DNA from: CAXMST01 sp963700785
Lineage (GTDB): Bacteria > Actinomycetota > Thermoleophilia > Solirubrobacterales > 70-9
Direction: 5' to 3'
Assembly (NCBI GenBank): GCA_963700785.1
Contig: CAVOYZ010000012.1
Coordinates: 1-64,000, forward strand
Length of the DNA: 64,000 bases
Shown: positions 1 to 7,415 of the stretch, one piece after another
Numbering within the stretch: the stretch's first letter is position 1
Layout of the letters: each line of letters starts with the position of its first letter
Made by a program: the position numbers and the translations under genes
The notes under the pieces: model-generated
The model's input: only the letters and a program-made list of their open reading frames with translations
The model's database searches: none
What the model was told of the DNA's origin: nothing

Positions 1-32
1 GGAGGTCGTGGGTTCGAGCCCCATCAGCTCCA
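1..32 (+). tRNA. 3' end of a tRNA, truncated by the window edge
   Basis: A T arm is visible: stem GTGGG (8-12), loop TTCGAGC (13-19), stem CCCAT (20-24). It is followed by an acceptor strand CAGCTCC (25-31) and discriminator A (32). No CCA is encoded after it. The anticodon lies outside the window, so the amino acid cannot be named. Confidence 0.85.
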
Positions 33-46
33 CTGGTCCCGATCCC

Positions 47-72
47 GGCCCCCAGCCTGATCGGCTGGGGCC
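47..72 (+). terminator. GC-rich hairpin after the tRNA
   Basis: CCCCAGCC (50-57) pairs perfectly with GGCTGGGG (63-70) around a 5-base loop, and GG/CC extends the stem past a bulge. It lies between the tRNA and the leuS promoter. There is no T tract, so it may be an inefficient or non-canonical terminator. Confidence 0.5.
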
Positions 73-79
73 GGCGATC

Positions 80-85
80 TAGACT
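80..85 (+). promoter_or_regulatory. -10 box of leuS (TAGACT)
   Basis: TAGACT ends 9 bases before the GTG start of leuS. There is no Shine-Dalgarno sequence between them, so the transcript would be leaderless or nearly so. The same arrangement recurs across the window. Confidence 0.55.
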
Positions 86-94
86 GCGCGGCTC

Positions 95-2602
95 GTGAGC
101 GTCCAGGAGCAGCGATACGAGCCCTCGCCGATCGAGGCGAAGTGGCAGGAGATCTGGGAGCGGGAGCGCACCTGGGAGGTCCCGAACCCCGGGCAGGAGG
201 GCTTCGACCCCGGCAAGCGGAAGGCGTACGTGCTCGAGATGCTGCCCTACCCGTCGGGCGAGCCGCACGTCGGCCATCTCAAGGTCTACTCGGTCGGCGA
301 TGCGATCGCGCACTTCCGCCGCCGCAACGGCTTCGACGTGATCCACCCGATGGGCTATGACGCCTTCGGGCTTCCGGCCGAGAATCATGCGATCCGGACC
401 GGCGAGCACCCGCGGGTCTCGACCGAGCGCTCGATCGAGGAGTTCCGCGATCAGTTCAAGCAGTGGGGCATCTCGATCGACTGGACGCGGGAGGTGGCGA
501 CCGACTGGCCCTCCTACTACCGCTGGACGCAGTGGATCTTCCTGCGGCTGTTCGAGCAGGGCCTCGCCTATCGCGACGAGGCCGCCGTCCAGTGGTGCCC
601 TAACGACGCCACTGTGCTCGCCAACGAGCAGGTCGTCGAGGGCCGCTGCGAGCGCTGCGGAACCCTGGTCGAGCCGCGGCGCCTCGAGCAGTGGTTCTTC
701 AAGATCACCGACTACGCCGATCGCCTGCTGGAGGACTTCGACCTTCTCGAGTCGTGGCCCGAGAACGTGGTCACGATGCAGCGCAACTGGATCGGCCGGT
801 CCGAGGGCGCCGAGGCGGTCTTCCGCTGCGAGGAGCTCGAGCTCGACTTCACCGTGTTCACCACCCGCCCCGACACGCTGTTCGGCGCGACCTTCTTCGT
901 GCTCGCCCCCGAGCACCCGGAGGTCGAGCGGCTGATCGCCGGTTCGCCGGAGGCTGACGAGGCGCGCGAGTACGTCGCCGGGGCGATGCGGGCCTCGGCC
1001 GAGGATCGGGGCGCCGAGGAGCGGGAGAAGACCGGGGTCCGGCTCGGGCGCACCGTCACCAACCCGGTCAACGGCGAGCAGATCCCTGTCTTCATCGCCG
1101 ACTACGTGCTGATGGAGTACGGGACCGGGGCGATCATGGCCGTGCCCGCACACGACGAGCGCGACTTCGACTTCGCGCGGAGGTTCGGGCTCGAGGTCCG
1201 GCAGGTGGTCGCTCCCGCCGACGGCTCCCCGGTTGCCGAGGACGCCGCCTACGTCGACCAGGGCCCCGACGATGTGCTGGTCAACTCCGGCCCGTTCGAC
1301 GGCCTGACGCCGGCCGCCGCGAAGGACCGGATCATCTCGTGGCTCGGCGAGCGCGACGCGGGCTACCCTGCGGTCAACTACCGGCTCCGGGACTGGCTGC
1401 TCTCCCGCCAGCGCTACTGGGGCTGCCCGATCCCGATCATCCACTGCGAGCGCTGCGGGATCGTGCCCGTCCCCGACGAGCAGCTGCCGGTCGAGCTGCC
1501 GGAGATCGAGGACTATCAGCCGAAGGGGAGGAGCCCGCTGGCGGCGGCCGAGGACTGGGTGGCGACGAGCTGCCCGAGCTGCGACGGGCCCGCGCGGCGG
1601 GAGACCGACACGATGGACACCTTCGTCGACTCCTCGTGGTACTTCCTCCGCTACCTCGACCCCGCAAACGAGGAGCTGCCGTTCGACCGCTCGATCGCCC
1701 AGCACTGGATGCCGGTCGATCAGTACATCGGCGGCGTCGAGCACGCGATCCTCCATCTGATGTACGCGCGCTTCTTCACCAAGGCGCTCGCCGACGGCGG
1801 CTACCTCGACGTCCAGGAGCCGTTCACCAACCTCTTCACCCAGGGGATGATCACCCGCGACGGCGCGAAGATGTCGAAGTCGAGGGGCAACGTCGTCAGT
1901 CCCCGCGAGTACGTCGAGCGGCTCGGCGCCGATGCTGCGCGGACCTACATCTGCTTCATGGGTCCGCCCGAGCGCGGCGGGGACTGGGTCGACCAGGGCG
2001 CCGAGGGCGTGTACCGGTTCCTCGCCCGGCTCTGGCGCCTCGGCCTCGAGGTGGATCAGCGGACGACCGGCGGGGGGGAGCCTGCCAAGCGGCCCGAGGG
2101 CGGCGCCGGCGAGCTGATCGCTAAGACGCACTGGGCGATCGACAAGGCGACCCGCGACTTCGAGCGCGGCTTTCAGTTCAACACCGCGATCGCGGCCGTG
2201 ATGGAGCTGGTCAACGACTGCTACAGGCTCAAGGACGGCCTGTTCGGGGATCCGCAGGGGGACGCGGCGCTGCGCTTTGCGACCGCGACCGCGGCCTCGC
2301 TGATCTTTCCCTTCGCCCCGCATCTCGGCGCCGAGGTCTGGGAGCTGCTCGAGGGCGGCCGGGTCTGGGAGGAGCCCTGGCCCGAGGCCGACCCGGCGCT
2401 GCTCAGCAAGGACACCTTCACGCTGGTGGTTCAGGTCAACGGCAAGGTCCGGGCGAAGATCGAGGCCGAGTCCGGGCTCGCCGAGGAAGAGCTCCTGGCG
2501 CTCGCGCGGGCCGATGCCCACGTCAACGAGCAGCTCGACGGCAGGGACGTTGTCAAGGAGATCGTCGTCCCCGAGCGGCTCGTCAACATCGTCGTTCGCT
2601 GA
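95..2602 (+). CDS. leuS: leucyl-tRNA synthetase
   Basis: Class I aminoacyl-tRNA synthetase that charges tRNA-Leu with leucine in the cytoplasm. It has 835 residues, a normal bacterial length. The HIGH signature appears as HVGH at residues 58-61 after PYPSGEP, and the KMSKS loop is at about 592-596. A zinc-type cysteine pair (RCERCG) is near residue 190, and the editing (CP1) domain fills roughly residues 225-420 with the TTRPDTLFGATF motif. The C-terminal anticodon-binding region ends with the usual VNGKVR motif. GTG at 95 was chosen because a TAGACT box lies just upstream and the protein begins as expected for the family. It is preceded by a tRNA and followed by a cupin gene. Confidence 0.97.
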   Translation: MSVQEQRYEPSPIEAKWQEIWERERTWEVPNPGQEGFDPGKRKAYVLEMLPYPSGEPHVGHLKVYSVGDAIAHFRRRNGFDVIHPMGYDAFGLPAENHAIRTGEHPRVSTERSIEEFRDQFKQWGISIDWTREVATDWPSYYRWTQWIFLRLFEQGLAYRDEAAVQWCPNDATVLANEQVVEGRCERCGTLVEPRRLEQWFFKITDYADRLLEDFDLLESWPENVVTMQRNWIGRSEGAEAVFRCEELELDFTVFTTRPDTLFGATFFVLAPEHPEVERLIAGSPEADEAREYVAGAMRASAEDRGAEEREKTGVRLGRTVTNPVNGEQIPVFIADYVLMEYGTGAIMAVPAHDERDFDFARRFGLEVRQVVAPADGSPVAEDAAYVDQGPDDVLVNSGPFDGLTPAAAKDRIISWLGERDAGYPAVNYRLRDWLLSRQRYWGCPIPIIHCERCGIVPVPDEQLPVELPEIEDYQPKGRSPLAAAEDWVATSCPSCDGPARRETDTMDTFVDSSWYFLRYLDPANEELPFDRSIAQHWMPVDQYIGGVEHAILHLMYARFFTKALADGGYLDVQEPFTNLFTQGMITRDGAKMSKSRGNVVSPREYVERLGADAARTYICFMGPPERGGDWVDQGAEGVYRFLARLWRLGLEVDQRTTGGGEPAKRPEGGAGELIAKTHWAIDKATRDFERGFQFNTAIAAVMELVNDCYRLKDGLFGDPQGDAALRFATATAASLIFPFAPHLGAEVWELLEGGRVWEEPWPEADPALLSKDTFTLVVQVNGKVRAKIEAESGLAEEELLALARADAHVNEQLDGRDVVKEIVVPERLVNIVVR

Positions 2603-2658
2603 TCAAGAGCCACTCCCGGGACGGCTTCCGGGCCGGGCGTTTGGTACAAGTCACGCAG

Positions 2659-3057
2659 ATGCTCGTCAGGCGACTCTCCGACGCGGCCGTCATGGACTGG
2701 CACCAGCTCAGCTCCCACATCCTGATGGATGCCGGAGAGCTCGGCTCGCGCCACCTGACCGTCACCTGGGTCGAGGTTCCCCCGGGGGTCTCGCAGGAGC
2801 TCCATTCCCACGAGGAGGCTGAGCAGGTCTACGTCGTGGTCGGCGGCACCGGAACGCTGTCCGCCGCCGGCGACACCGAGACGCTGGAGCCGGGCGACCT
2901 GGCGCTGATCCCTCCGGCGAGCGACCATACGATCGCCAATCAGGGCGACGGCCCGCTGGCGCTGGTCTCGGTGCAGTCCCCGGCCGTCTCGGTCGAGGAG
3001 ACCTTCGGGCGCCAGCTCGCAGAGGTCGCGGGCTACGAGGACGAGGACGAGTACTGA
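2659..3057 (+). CDS. small cupin-domain protein
   Basis: A 132-residue single-domain cupin. Cupin motif 1 is seen as HSHEEAEQVYVVVGG and motif 2 as PGDLALIPPASDHTIAN, so a metal-binding beta barrel is likely. The substrate is unknown. The frame is also open from TTG at 2641, but ATG at 2659 is preferred: the bases just upstream (GTACAAGT) look like a -10 box and there is no ribosome site before the TTG. The C-terminus is very acidic. The gene stops two bases before the acylphosphatase start, so the two are probably cotranscribed. Confidence 0.8.
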   Translation: MLVRRLSDAAVMDWHQLSSHILMDAGELGSRHLTVTWVEVPPGVSQELHSHEEAEQVYVVVGGTGTLSAAGDTETLEPGDLALIPPASDHTIANQGDGPLALVSVQSPAVSVEETFGRQLAEVAGYEDEDEY

Positions 3058-3059
3058 GC

Positions 3060-3340
3060 GTGACCGGCGACGGCCCCGCTCGGCGGCGCGTCGTCGCCCA
3101 CGGGCGGGTCCAGGGGGTCTTCTTCCGCGCCTCGGCCAGGCAGCTCGCCGAGGCCAAGGGCGTCAGCGGCTGGGCCCGCAACCGCCCCGACGGCACCCTC
3201 GAGGCCTGCTTCGAGGGCCCGCCGGATGCGGTCGAGCAGCTCGTCGCCTGGTGCTCGCAGGGCCCCGAGGCGCCAGGGTCACCCGCCTCGACGTGATCGA
3301 GGAGCAGCCGCAGGGGATCAGCGGCTTCGACCTGGGCTGA
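3060..3340 (+). CDS. acyP: acylphosphatase, interrupted by a one-base deletion
   Basis: Small enzyme hydrolysing acyl-phosphate bonds. The signature GRVQGVFFRASA and the later GWARNRPDG (catalytic Asn) are intact. At about 3270-3275 the frame slips. As read, the protein ends at 3296 with an unrelated tail. With one base restored it continues through RVTRLDVIEEQPQG to GFDLG and stops at 3338-3340, giving about 93 residues, the family's usual size. Either the sequence has an error here or the gene is a recent pseudogene. The last codons form the start of a 61-bp sequence found again just before comEA. Confidence 0.8.
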
Positions 3341-3383
3341 GCGCCGAGCCGGCGCGGCAATCTTCACCGCCCCGTTGCTGATC
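3323..3383. repeat. left 61-bp direct repeat bounding the accessory island
   Basis: This stretch covers the last codons of acylphosphatase plus 43 bases of spacer. It is repeated in the same orientation at 19279-19339 with 3 mismatches (58 of 61 identical). The sequences diverge immediately on both sides. Between the copies lie nearly all the accessory genes and gene fragments of the window. Confidence 0.8.
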
Positions 3384-3542
3384 GATCCCGACGACTACCT
3401 GATCGCCCTCGCCGCCGCCGCTGGCGCCGCCCTGGTCTCGGGCGACAGCGATCTGCTCGAGCTCTCCGGCGACCTCCCCGTCTTCCCCCCCGCCCAGTTC
3501 GTCGCAAGGATCGATCGGGAACGCGACTCGCCGGGCTCATAA
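3375..3542 (+). pseudogene. C-terminal fragment of a PIN-domain toxin-like gene
   Basis: The open frame reads about 55 residues with the pattern DPDDYLIALAAAAG, then VSGDSDLLEL, then a PAQFVARI-like ending. This matches the C-terminal half of PIN-domain nucleases of VapC-like toxin-antitoxin systems, including the late acidic residues. The N-terminal half with the first catalytic Asp is missing, and the frame starts inside the 61-bp repeat. It ends in a TAA that falls in the anticodon loop of a tRNA fragment. No antitoxin is seen. I regard it as a scar of recombination. Confidence 0.6.
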
Positions 3543-3570
3543 CCCGGAGGTCGCGGGTTCAAATCCCGCC
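3526..3570 (+). pseudogene. 3' portion of an initiator-type tRNA-Met
   Basis: The anticodon stem CCGGG/CCCGG (3531-3535, 3543-3547) encloses loop CTCATAA with anticodon CAT at 3538-3540. The three consecutive G:C pairs at the base of the stem are a hallmark of initiator tRNA. A T arm follows at 3553-3569 with loop TTCAAAT. No D arm or 5' acceptor strand precedes it, so it cannot be a working tRNA. The 3' flank runs into the dispersed repeat. Such 3' halves are typical leftovers of integration at tRNA genes. Confidence 0.7.
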
Positions 3571-3571
3571 G

Positions 3572-3607
3572 GGTATCGGTTCTCGGTACCACCGCTTGTT
3601 CATGCGG
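3572..3607 (+). repeat. dispersed repeat copy a (right half)
   Basis: Right half of the dispersed palindromic repeat: a GGTATCGGTTCTCG-like arm, then TACCACC, then the mini-hairpin CCGC-TTGTTCAT-GCGG. It lies 108 bases downstream of the stop of the first GST-like gene. The left arm is replaced by the tRNA fragment. Confidence 0.7.
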
Positions 3608-3714
3608 TCTGCGCGGATCATGGTGAGGCGCACTCCTCCTCGGAGAATCCGTTGAGCATCAAGACCCGAAGCGCAGACGCAAGCCGCAGCCCGGGCTCCG
3701 GCCCGGCCATGTGG

Positions 3715-4515
3715 TCAGGCAGCGGTGCGAAGCGGCTCTAGCCATTCCGCCGGCAGCACCGGCGGGATCCTGCCGGGGTAGTCCGGGACGACCCGGAGGG
3801 CCAGCTCCCCCGCCGGGCGGTTCTCGATCGCCGAGCGGAGGTCGTCGAAACTCATCGCCAGCCGCAGGCTGGGGGCGATCTGGAAGTCGGCGGCGTTCAA
3901 CTCCTCGCCGCCCAGAACTCCCCCCGCGATCCAGTCATCGATCCGCTGAAGCATTTCCGGCAGGATCGAGATGGCGCGGCGAACGTTGGCGTCGGTCGCC
4001 TCGCGGGCGCGAGCGTCGAGGGCGACGAACGGGCCGGCCGTCTTCACCGCCAGGCCGTGCGGGAGGCCGATCTTCGCCCCCTCCAGGAAGCTGAGAAGTG
4101 GCGCTCCGTCCTTCCGCAGCGACCACAGCAGGATCTCGCGTATCCGCTGCTGCAGATCCTCGTCGCCGAAATGCTCGGCCTCCTCGACCGCGGCCCTGCG
4201 ATCCGGGTCGGCGGGGAAGAGCGGTGGCTCCGGCTTGATGCGATCGAGCTCGCGGGTGATCTCACGTGAGCCCTGGACCCTGCGTCCGTCGATCTTGGCC
4301 GCCGGGACGGTCGTTCTTGGGAACCGCAGGGCCTTCAGCGCGACCCACGAGACCACCGGAAGCAGGTCGGTGCGCTTGTAGGGAATTCCCTTGTGCTCGA
4401 GTTCCCGGAGGACGGCGATTCCGGCGTGCGAGCCGGGGATCGTGAACACGCGGACGTCGATCGGCGCGCTGGGCATTGGAGGCGACTCACCGTCGCTGTC
4501 GAGCGGAGTGTTCAT
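3715..4515 (-). CDS. glutathione-S-transferase-like protein, paralogue 1
   Basis: A 266-residue protein. Its N-terminus reads as a thioredoxin-fold domain (VRVFTIPGSHAGIAVL near residues 23-38, with VPAAKIDG in the position of the GST cis-proline motif). An alpha-helical domain follows, ending in GGEELNAADFQIAPSLRL. It is very similar to the gene at 16300-17145. ATG at 4515 matches the start of that paralogue; a TTG at 4533 is also open. The real thiol partner is unknown, since many actinobacteria lack glutathione. It sits alone on its strand, flanked by dispersed repeat copies on both sides, which suggests duplication with the repeat. Confidence 0.8.
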   Translation of the reverse strand: MNTPLDSDGESPPMPSAPIDVRVFTIPGSHAGIAVLRELEHKGIPYKRTDLLPVVSWVALKALRFPRTTVPAAKIDGRRVQGSREITRELDRIKPEPPLFPADPDRRAAVEEAEHFGDEDLQQRIREILLWSLRKDGAPLLSFLEGAKIGLPHGLAVKTAGPFVALDARAREATDANVRRAISILPEMLQRIDDWIAGGVLGGEELNAADFQIAPSLRLAMSFDDLRSAIENRPAGELALRVVPDYPGRIPPVLPAEWLEPLRTAA

Positions 4516-4533
4516 CAGGTCCGGGTCGATCAA

Positions 4534-4876
4534 CCCTACCTGTTATGTGACGAGGACCTATGACCGTGATGCGCCCGCGGTCACCGACGGGCGTCGGCGG
4601 GCGACTGGTCCCACAGCGGGCAGCCAATCGGGGGGCGACCTATCTTTAGGCCGCCATGCGGACTCGCTGGCCGATCCGTGCGTTTACCACCGCTTGTTCA
4701 AGCGGATTGACGGGACGCATGGGGATGGTTCGGGAGGTCTGCGTCCCTATCTCACCCTTCGCGAATATCGAGGAACCCACGGGAAGCCCGCGGGAAGCCT
4801 CGGAGATATGTCGACTCGTCGGGGAGGGGCGGAAGCGGCACCAGACGGTAGACGAAGCGGTCGCCGCCGCTCCGGG
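4534..4876. other. intergenic stretch with one repeat half-copy
   Basis: Between GST paralogue 1 and the ABC permease. It contains a promoter-like ACCCTA (TAGGGT on the minus strand, 4533-4538) for the GST gene and repeat copy b. I see no convincing gene here; the open frames lack family resemblance. Confidence 0.5.
4683..4705 (+). repeat. dispersed repeat copy b (right end only)
   Basis: TTTACCACCGCTTGTTCAAGCGG matches the right end of copies a, c and f. The mini-hairpin CCGC/GCGG is kept, with AAG in place of ATG. It lies upstream of GST paralogue 1, so that gene has repeat pieces on both sides in the same orientation. Confidence 0.6.
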
Positions 4877-5653
4877 TCAGACTCGTGATCCGACGGTCCT
4901 GCGTAGGAGCACGATCACTGCGGCGCCGAGGAGGGTGACCCAGCCAAGCGCTACGAGCAACCCCGTGGTCGCCTCGAAGCTGGCGCTGAATGCCCCGTCC
5001 ACGATCACCCGGGTCGAGCCCCAGCCTGGCAGGAAGCTGGCCCAATCGGGCGGTCGGCCGTCGAAGAACATCGGGTCCTGGGCCACCCCGAAGTCGATCA
5101 TCGGCAGAAAGAACATAAGGTAGGCCGCCCCGATCCGGCCCATCGTTGCTCCGGCAAGGGCCCCGATCAGCGCGTAGGTGAGTCCGGCAAGGAGGTTCCC
5201 GACTAGGAACGGCCACCAGGACGCGGGAACGAAGTCGATCGTCGTCACCGCGACCGCGACCGCGAGCACGATCATGGTCGCCGCAACCAGCACGGCCAGG
5301 CGTGGCACGATCGCCTCTCCTGGTGTGAAGCCGGCCACCACCAGTCGCCGGTCTGACTCGAGCGCCGAGTTGACGACGAACATGCCGACAAGGCCGGCGA
5401 GGAAACCGATCGTGATCGGGACCATGATCGCGCCGTGGATGTCGCGCATCGTCGTTGGGATCACTGCACCTCCCGGCACCGTGACCATCCGCGGGATCTC
5501 CTCGGTTACCCAGAAGCTCCAGGTGATGAAGATGAAGGGGATCGTCACCAGCAGGACGATCAGCATCGGCCGCCGCACCTGCTCGGCGAACCCCAGTCTC
5601 GTTGCTGTCAGCACTCGGCCGGCCACCCTCAGGTCCTCGGCCTCGCGGCCCAC
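4877..5653 (-). CDS. ABC transporter permease (second permease of the operon)
   Basis: Integral membrane protein of 258 residues with about six hydrophobic segments, for example MLIVLLVTIPFIFITW near residue 30 and two long segments around residues 90-115 and 135-155. The shape is that of ABC-2-type permeases. The GTG start overlaps the end of the upstream permease gene by 25 bases, so translation is probably coupled. It is the last gene of a three-gene operon with an ATPase and another permease. The transported substrate cannot be read from sequence; the neighbouring CsoR-like operator hints at a metal or metal-stress link, which is inference. Confidence 0.8.
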   Translation of the reverse strand: MGREAEDLRVAGRVLTATRLGFAEQVRRPMLIVLLVTIPFIFITWSFWVTEEIPRMVTVPGGAVIPTTMRDIHGAIMVPITIGFLAGLVGMFVVNSALESDRRLVVAGFTPGEAIVPRLAVLVAATMIVLAVAVAVTTIDFVPASWWPFLVGNLLAGLTYALIGALAGATMGRIGAAYLMFFLPMIDFGVAQDPMFFDGRPPDWASFLPGWGSTRVIVDGAFSASFEATTGLLVALGWVTLLGAAVIVLLRRTVGSRV

Positions 5654-6333
5654 CAGAAGGCGCCGAAGGCCACCGCCAGGCTGGCGGCGACGGTGAGCAC
5701 GACGATCAGCCAGTCCTGGCTTGGCGACCCTTCCCCGGCGCCGGCCGCGACCAGCAACTCTGCAGCCTGTCGGCTGGGCAGCACCGCGGCGATGCCGCCG
5801 CTGTCGGTCATCCCCGGCCCGGAGAAGATGTCGACGAGAAAGACAAGGGCGACGGTCAAAGAGCCTTGGAGCGGGTCGGAGATGAACGAGCCGATCAGGG
5901 TGCCGATCCCGACGTAGATCAGGGCAAAAGCGAGTGCGCCCGCGGCGGCGTGGGCGGGGTGTGCAGGCGGCTCGCGCAGCTCGAGCGTGACGAAGGCCGC
6001 CGCAGAGACGACGAGGGCGAGCACGATCGAGGCACCGATCCTTGCGGTCGCCACCGCTCCGGGTCCGAGTCCGGCCAGGGCGAGGCGCCGGTCCGCATCA
6101 CGTGAGGAGGAGACCTGGAAGAAGCCGAGGGCCCCTGCGAGGAAGGCGGCCGCCCAGCCGGCGCCGAGGGCGCTCGCCGAGCGGCCGCCGACAGCTCCGC
6201 CGAGCGCTCGGGCGAACTCTCCCAGCACCGCAGCGGAGGCGATCACAAAGAGCACTGGAATCGCGACCAACAGCACCAGAACGAGCGGGGAGCGGAGGTG
6301 CTCCCGGAGGAAGGCGGTCGAGGCGGCGCCCAC
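5629..6333 (-). CDS. ABC transporter permease (first permease of the operon)
   Basis: A 234-residue membrane protein with a hydrophobic anchor right after the start (LVLVLLVAIPVLFVIASA) and about five further segments. The DADRRLALAGLGPG loop resembles the SDRRLVVAGFTPG loop of the next permease, so the two probably form a heterodimeric channel. The start lies two bases after the stop of the ATPase gene, and the end overlaps the next gene. Together the three genes encode a complete ABC-2-type exporter. The substrate is unknown. Confidence 0.8.
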   Translation of the reverse strand: MGAASTAFLREHLRSPLVLVLLVAIPVLFVIASAAVLGEFARALGGAVGGRSASALGAGWAAAFLAGALGFFQVSSSRDADRRLALAGLGPGAVATARIGASIVLALVVSAAAFVTLELREPPAHPAHAAAGALAFALIYVGIGTLIGSFISDPLQGSLTVALVFLVDIFSGPGMTDSGGIAAVLPSRQAAELLVAAGAGEGSPSQDWLIVVLTVAASLAVAFGAFWWAARPRT

Positions 6334-6335
6334 CG

Positions 6336-7019
6336 CTACTGCTCCTCCAGGCGTCCGTCGCGGAGCTCGTAGACACGGTCGAGGCGATCGCGCTCGGAGA
6401 TCAGGTGGGAGACGATCACGATCGACATCCCGCGCTCTCGCAGCCCGGCACTCAGCTCCCAGAAGCGGAGGTACGTCTCCCAGTCAAAGCCGCTGTAGGG
6501 CTCGTCGAGCAGCAGAAGGTCGGGGTCGTGCATCAGCGACAGGGCCAGGTTGAGCTTCTGACTGGTCCCACCCGACAGCTCCTCGATCCGGTAGCCGGCG
6601 AAGCGCTCGAATTGCAGCTCCGCGAGGAGCCGATCCCGTTCCCGTTCGGCCTCCTCGGCCGATAGCCGGTAGGCACGGGCGAACAGGTCGAAGTGCTCGG
6701 AGACGGTGAGCTTCTCCCACAGCAAGGGCTGCTGCGGGCAGTAGCCGAGTCTTCCCCGCCGCTCGATCTTGCCGCCGTCGCGTTCGAGCATGCCGACGAT
6801 GATCTTCATCAGCGTGCTCTTGCCGGAGCCGTTCTCGCCAACCAGCCCGACCAGCTCGCCGCGGTCGACGACCATATCGACTCCGCGCAGGACCTTCGCG
6901 GTGCGTCGCCCGGGGCCGACACCGTGGCGAAACGACCTCGTCACGCCGCTGACCGAGAGGACCGGACGCGACGGTACACGTCCGGTCACCGCTTGCGTCG
7001 CTTCGTCCGCTGCTGCCAT
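6336..7019 (-). CDS. ABC transporter ATP-binding protein
   Basis: A 227-residue nucleotide-binding subunit. Walker A is GENGSGKS, the signature is LSGGTSQKLN (an SGG-type variant), Walker B is LLLLDEP and the switch His follows in IVSHLI. The Q loop appears around GYCPQQPLLW. It is the first gene of an operon with two permeases. A TAGGCT box at 7029-7034 (minus strand) ends 9 bases before the ATG. The CsoR-like palindrome at 7047-7063 would cover the -35 region, so repression by a CsoR-type regulator is plausible. Confidence 0.9.
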   Translation of the reverse strand: MAAADEATQAVTGRVPSRPVLSVSGVTRSFRHGVGPGRRTAKVLRGVDMVVDRGELVGLVGENGSGKSTLMKIIVGMLERDGGKIERRGRLGYCPQQPLLWEKLTVSEHFDLFARAYRLSAEEAERERDRLLAELQFERFAGYRIEELSGGTSQKLNLALSLMHDPDLLLLDEPYSGFDWETYLRFWELSAGLRERGMSIVIVSHLISERDRLDRVYELRDGRLEEQ

Positions 7020-7028
7020 CGACGTCCG

Positions 7029-7034
7029 AGCCTA
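7029..7034 (-). promoter_or_regulatory. -10 box of the ABC exporter operon (TAGGCT)
   Basis: Read on the minus strand, TAGGCT ends 9 bases before the ATPase ATG. The region about 17 bases upstream is occupied by the palindrome at 7047-7063. Confidence 0.5.
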
Positions 7035-7046
7035 GTCTTTGGTAGG

Positions 7047-7063
7047 ATACCCCACTAGGGTAT
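7047..7063. promoter_or_regulatory. CsoR-like operator palindrome between divergent genes
   Basis: ATACCC-CACTA-GGGTAT is a perfect inverted repeat with a 5-base spacer. Copper-sensing CsoR regulators bind TACCC...GGGTA palindromes of this kind. It overlaps the TAGGGT box likely used by the SHOCT gene (7056-7061) and the -35 zone of the ABC operon, so one bound protein could shut both directions. A related site is at 8259-8275 beside a csoR remnant. Confidence 0.6.
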
Positions 7064-7105
7064 TTCTTACGGAGCTGAAAGAGGGTCCGAGGAGGTGGAG
7101 CCAAG

Positions 7106-7411
7106 ATGGAACTAGGCGAGATCCTCACCACCCTTCCTCCGCCACTTCTCGCGGATACCTTTGACGGACACCACGGCTGGGGCGACGGTTGGTGGGTCGT
7201 GATGGTCATTGGGATGGTGGTCTTCTGGGCCGCCGTGATCGCCGGTGGCATCTGGCTTGTGCGTGAGCTCACTGGCCGCGCTAGAAGCCGCGAACCCGGC
7301 GAGACGCCGTTTGAGATCCTCGATCGCCGGCTCGCCGAAGGAGAGATCTCAATCGAGGAGCACGGCGAGCGACGTCGTGCCCTGCTCGAGGCTCGGAAGT
7401 CGCAAGACTGA
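7106..7411 (+). CDS. SHOCT-domain membrane protein
   Basis: A 101-residue protein. The N-terminal part is Trp/Gly-rich, followed by one membrane segment (about residues 32-55) and a basic stretch. A C-terminal SHOCT domain follows (FEILDRRLAEGEISIEEHGE), a short oligomerisation-type motif. An unusually clear Shine-Dalgarno sequence (GAGGAGGT) stands about 9 bases before ATG, unlike most genes here. It is followed after 4 bases by the cyclase-YHS gene and is divergent from the ABC exporter. Small SHOCT proteins commonly sit beside metal-resistance genes; its exact role is unknown. Confidence 0.8.
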   Translation: MELGEILTTLPPPLLADTFDGHHGWGDGWWVVMVIGMVVFWAAVIAGGIWLVRELTGRARSREPGETPFEILDRRLAEGEISIEEHGERRRALLEARKSQD

Positions 7412-7415
7412 GACC

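Noticed and set aside
1..94. A T-box or leader riboswitch upstream of leuS
   Set aside because: Only a tRNA end, one hairpin and a -10 box fit in the space; no T-box sequence or leader is possible with the promoter so close.
3395..3592. A minus-strand frame containing RDLNPRPPGYEPGESRS
   Set aside because: This is the antisense translation of the tRNA-Met fragment, a known annotation artefact, not a protein.
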